Source: Sphingobium sp. WTD-1 | Lineage (GTDB): Bacteria > Pseudomonadota > Alphaproteobacteria > Sphingomonadales > Sphingomonadaceae | NCBI RefSeq assembly: GCF_030128825.1 | Contig: NZ_CP119127.1 | Location: 2,046,001 to 2,110,000 of the forward strand | Length of the DNA: 64,000 nucleotides | Direction: 5' to 3' | Shown: piece after piece, positions 62,960 through 64,000 of the stretch | Numbering within the stretch: position 1 is the first letter of the stretch | How the letters are laid out: each line of letters begins with the position of its first letter | Position numbers and translations under genes: made by a program | The notes under the pieces: generated by a model | The model's input: only the letters and a program-made list of their open reading frames with translations | What the model was told of the DNA's origin: nothing | Database searches by the model: none

Positions 62960-63823
62960 TTATTTGTTCCGCATGCCGTCGAACACTTCGGCAAAGCCGG
63001 GCTGGTTCGCATGGATCAGGCTGGAACGGGCGGCCTCGATCACCAGCGGCTGCGGATGGCCGTGCAGCGAGGCGATGATGATCTGCTTGACGACATGATA
63101 GATGGCGCCGTCCTGCTCGATCACCGCGCGGCAGCGATTGGCGAAGGGATTGACCATGCCATAGGCGAGCAGCACGCCCAGGAAGGTGCCGACCAGCGCG
63201 GAGCCGATCATCGCACCCAGCACCGAAGGCGGCTGGTCGATCGACCCCATGGTCTTCACCACGCCCAGCACCGCGGCGACGATGCCCAGTGCGGGCAGGG
63301 CGTCGGCCAGGCCCTGGAGATTGTCGGCGGGCTTGAGCGCTTCATGATGATGGGTCTTGAGGCTGTTATCCATCACTTCCTCGACCGCATGCGGATCGAG
63401 CGTGCCGGACGACACCACGACCAGGCGCAGCGTGTCGCTGATCAGGTGGATCAGCGTCTTGTCCTTCATCAGCTTGGGATATTCGCCGAAGATGGGCGAG
63501 GTGCCCGGATCCTCGATATGCGGCTCCAGCGCCACCGGGCCTTCGACGCGCAGCGTCTTCATCAGCTTGCTGACCAGGAAGATGCAGTCCAGAAAGTCCT
63601 GCTTCTTGTACTGCGGTCCCTTGAACACCTTGCCCAGGCCGCCGCCCAGCGCCTTCAGGTCGGAACCCGAATTGCCGATGATCAGCGCGCCGACGGCGGC
63701 GCCGCCGATGATGATCATTTCGTGGGGCAGGGCGTGCAGCACCGGTCCGATGTCGCCCCCGGTGAAGATGAACCCACCGAAGACCATGCCCAAAAGCACG
63801 ACAAGGCCGATGATTGCAAACAT
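62960..63823 (-). CDS. motA: Flagellar motor stator protein MotA
   Basis: A 287-residue protein with four membrane helices, and conserved VLGVVKTMGSIDQPPSVLG and GTFLGVLLAYGMVNPF segments of the proton channel. Forms the stator with MotB and generates torque. Length normal. The pair forms an operon on the minus strand. Confidence 0.96.
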   Translation of the reverse strand: MFAIIGLVVLLGMVFGGFIFTGGDIGPVLHALPHEMIIIGGAAVGALIIGNSGSDLKALGGGLGKVFKGPQYKKQDFLDCIFLVSKLMKTLRVEGPVALEPHIEDPGTSPIFGEYPKLMKDKTLIHLISDTLRLVVVSSGTLDPHAVEEVMDNSLKTHHHEALKPADNLQGLADALPALGIVAAVLGVVKTMGSIDQPPSVLGAMIGSALVGTFLGVLLAYGMVNPFANRCRAVIEQDGAIYHVVKQIIIASLHGHPQPLVIEAARSSLIHANQPGFAEVFDGMRNK

Positions 63824-63946
63824 GGTGTTCCCCGAAAATGCGCCTGGAGGCGGTGGCTCCGTCGGCGCCCCGTGGCGCCAGTCCCTTTCTGGTTAATACG
63901 GACTGGTTACCGTCCCCTTTAGGACGGCGACGCTTTTTCGCCGCCT
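63824..63946. other. Region upstream of motA
   Basis: About 123 bp. CCAGTCC and GGACTGG form a small inverted repeat near 63879-63907, and GGCGACGC-TTTTT-CGCCGCC a second near 63925-63945. It may hold the motA promoter or an upstream terminator. Confidence 0.5.
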
Positions 63947-64000
63947 TTAACTGATCAGGTCGAACAGGGTCTGCTGGTTGATCCGCGCAAAGGCGGACTG
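63947..64000 (-). CDS. C-terminal end of an upstream flagellar gene (partial; flagellin/FlgL-like)
   Basis: The last 17 codons of a minus-strand frame (QSAFARINQQTLFDLIS then TAA) run off the right edge. The ending resembles C-termini of flagellin and hook-associated FlgL proteins, and the place next to motAB fits, but 17 residues are too few for certainty. Confidence 0.4.
   Translation of the reverse strand, partial: QSAFARINQQTLFDLIS

Overview
The window looks like a chromosome segment of a sphingomonad (Alphaproteobacteria, Sphingomonadaceae, probably Sphingobium or a close relative). This rests on the high G+C content, two large TonB-dependent receptors, an RNase D-like/lptC/lptA group, a ScfR/PccR-type regulator with a C-terminal cysteine cluster, DUF4169 and DUF3240 proteins, and short dispersed intergenic repeats of kinds common in this group. 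The genus is an inference; no rRNA gene is present.

Positions 1-6419 are the right end of an integrated mobile element. A run of thirteen small plus-strand genes, mostly joined by ATGA/GTGA overlaps, includes three short Cys-rich proteins, a ParB/sulfiredoxin-fold (DUF6551-like) protein, a membrane protein and an AlpA-type regulator. It meets a minus-strand P4-type tyrosine integrase (5112-6419) that lies just past the 3' end of a tRNA-Ser(GGA) gene (6586-6676), the usual attachment site for such elements. The other end lies outside the window.

Positions 6.8-26 kb are core-type genes: a periplasmic cyclophilin, an Lrp regulator divergent from alanine dehydrogenase, a TauE/SafE permease, a two-component system with an exported partner, an M20 peptidase, a FUSC transporter overlapping a phospholipase D protein, rpoZ (TTG start), an ATP-grasp enzyme coupled to ung, a class A beta-lactamase-like protein lacking the omega-loop glutamate, an Mpo1/DUF962 protein, and two BioF2/FemAB-like acyltransferases on either side of a JmjC/cupin-like protein.

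Positions 26-34.7 kb concern the cell surface: a UDP-glucuronate epimerase, KpsF/KdsD and KdsB/KpsU with a coupled histidine phosphatase, an outer-membrane barrel protein, then (minus strand) RNase D-like, lptC and lptA. No lptB follows lptA; a repeat-bearing, gene-poor stretch does. A glycine-rich double cold-shock-domain protein ends this block.

Positions 35-44 kb hold a TonB receptor, a ScfR/PccR-type regulator with a perfect palindrome at its start, the PiT phosphate permease with a fused NUDIX-DUF47 partner, and a ZnuD-like TonB receptor with a LysR regulator behind it. Positions 45-52.6 kb form a metal-efflux locus: OmpR-type regulator, kinase, adaptor, HME-RND pump, DUF3240 protein and TolC channel. 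From 52.7 kb come tRNA-Gly(TCC), a LacI regulator, DUF4169, a Pro/Ala-rich membrane protein, argG, an EF-hand protein with a further two-component system, a ProP-like transporter without the C-terminal coiled coil, and flagellar motB/motA.

No CRISPR array, intact insertion sequence or rRNA operon was seen. The main unexplained signals are non-coding: two related long-hairpin elements (10.7 and 56.8 kb), a shared 25-bp sequence (55.4 and 61.8 kb), a perfect 17-bp-stem hairpin without a T tract, and several palindromes placed like operators.
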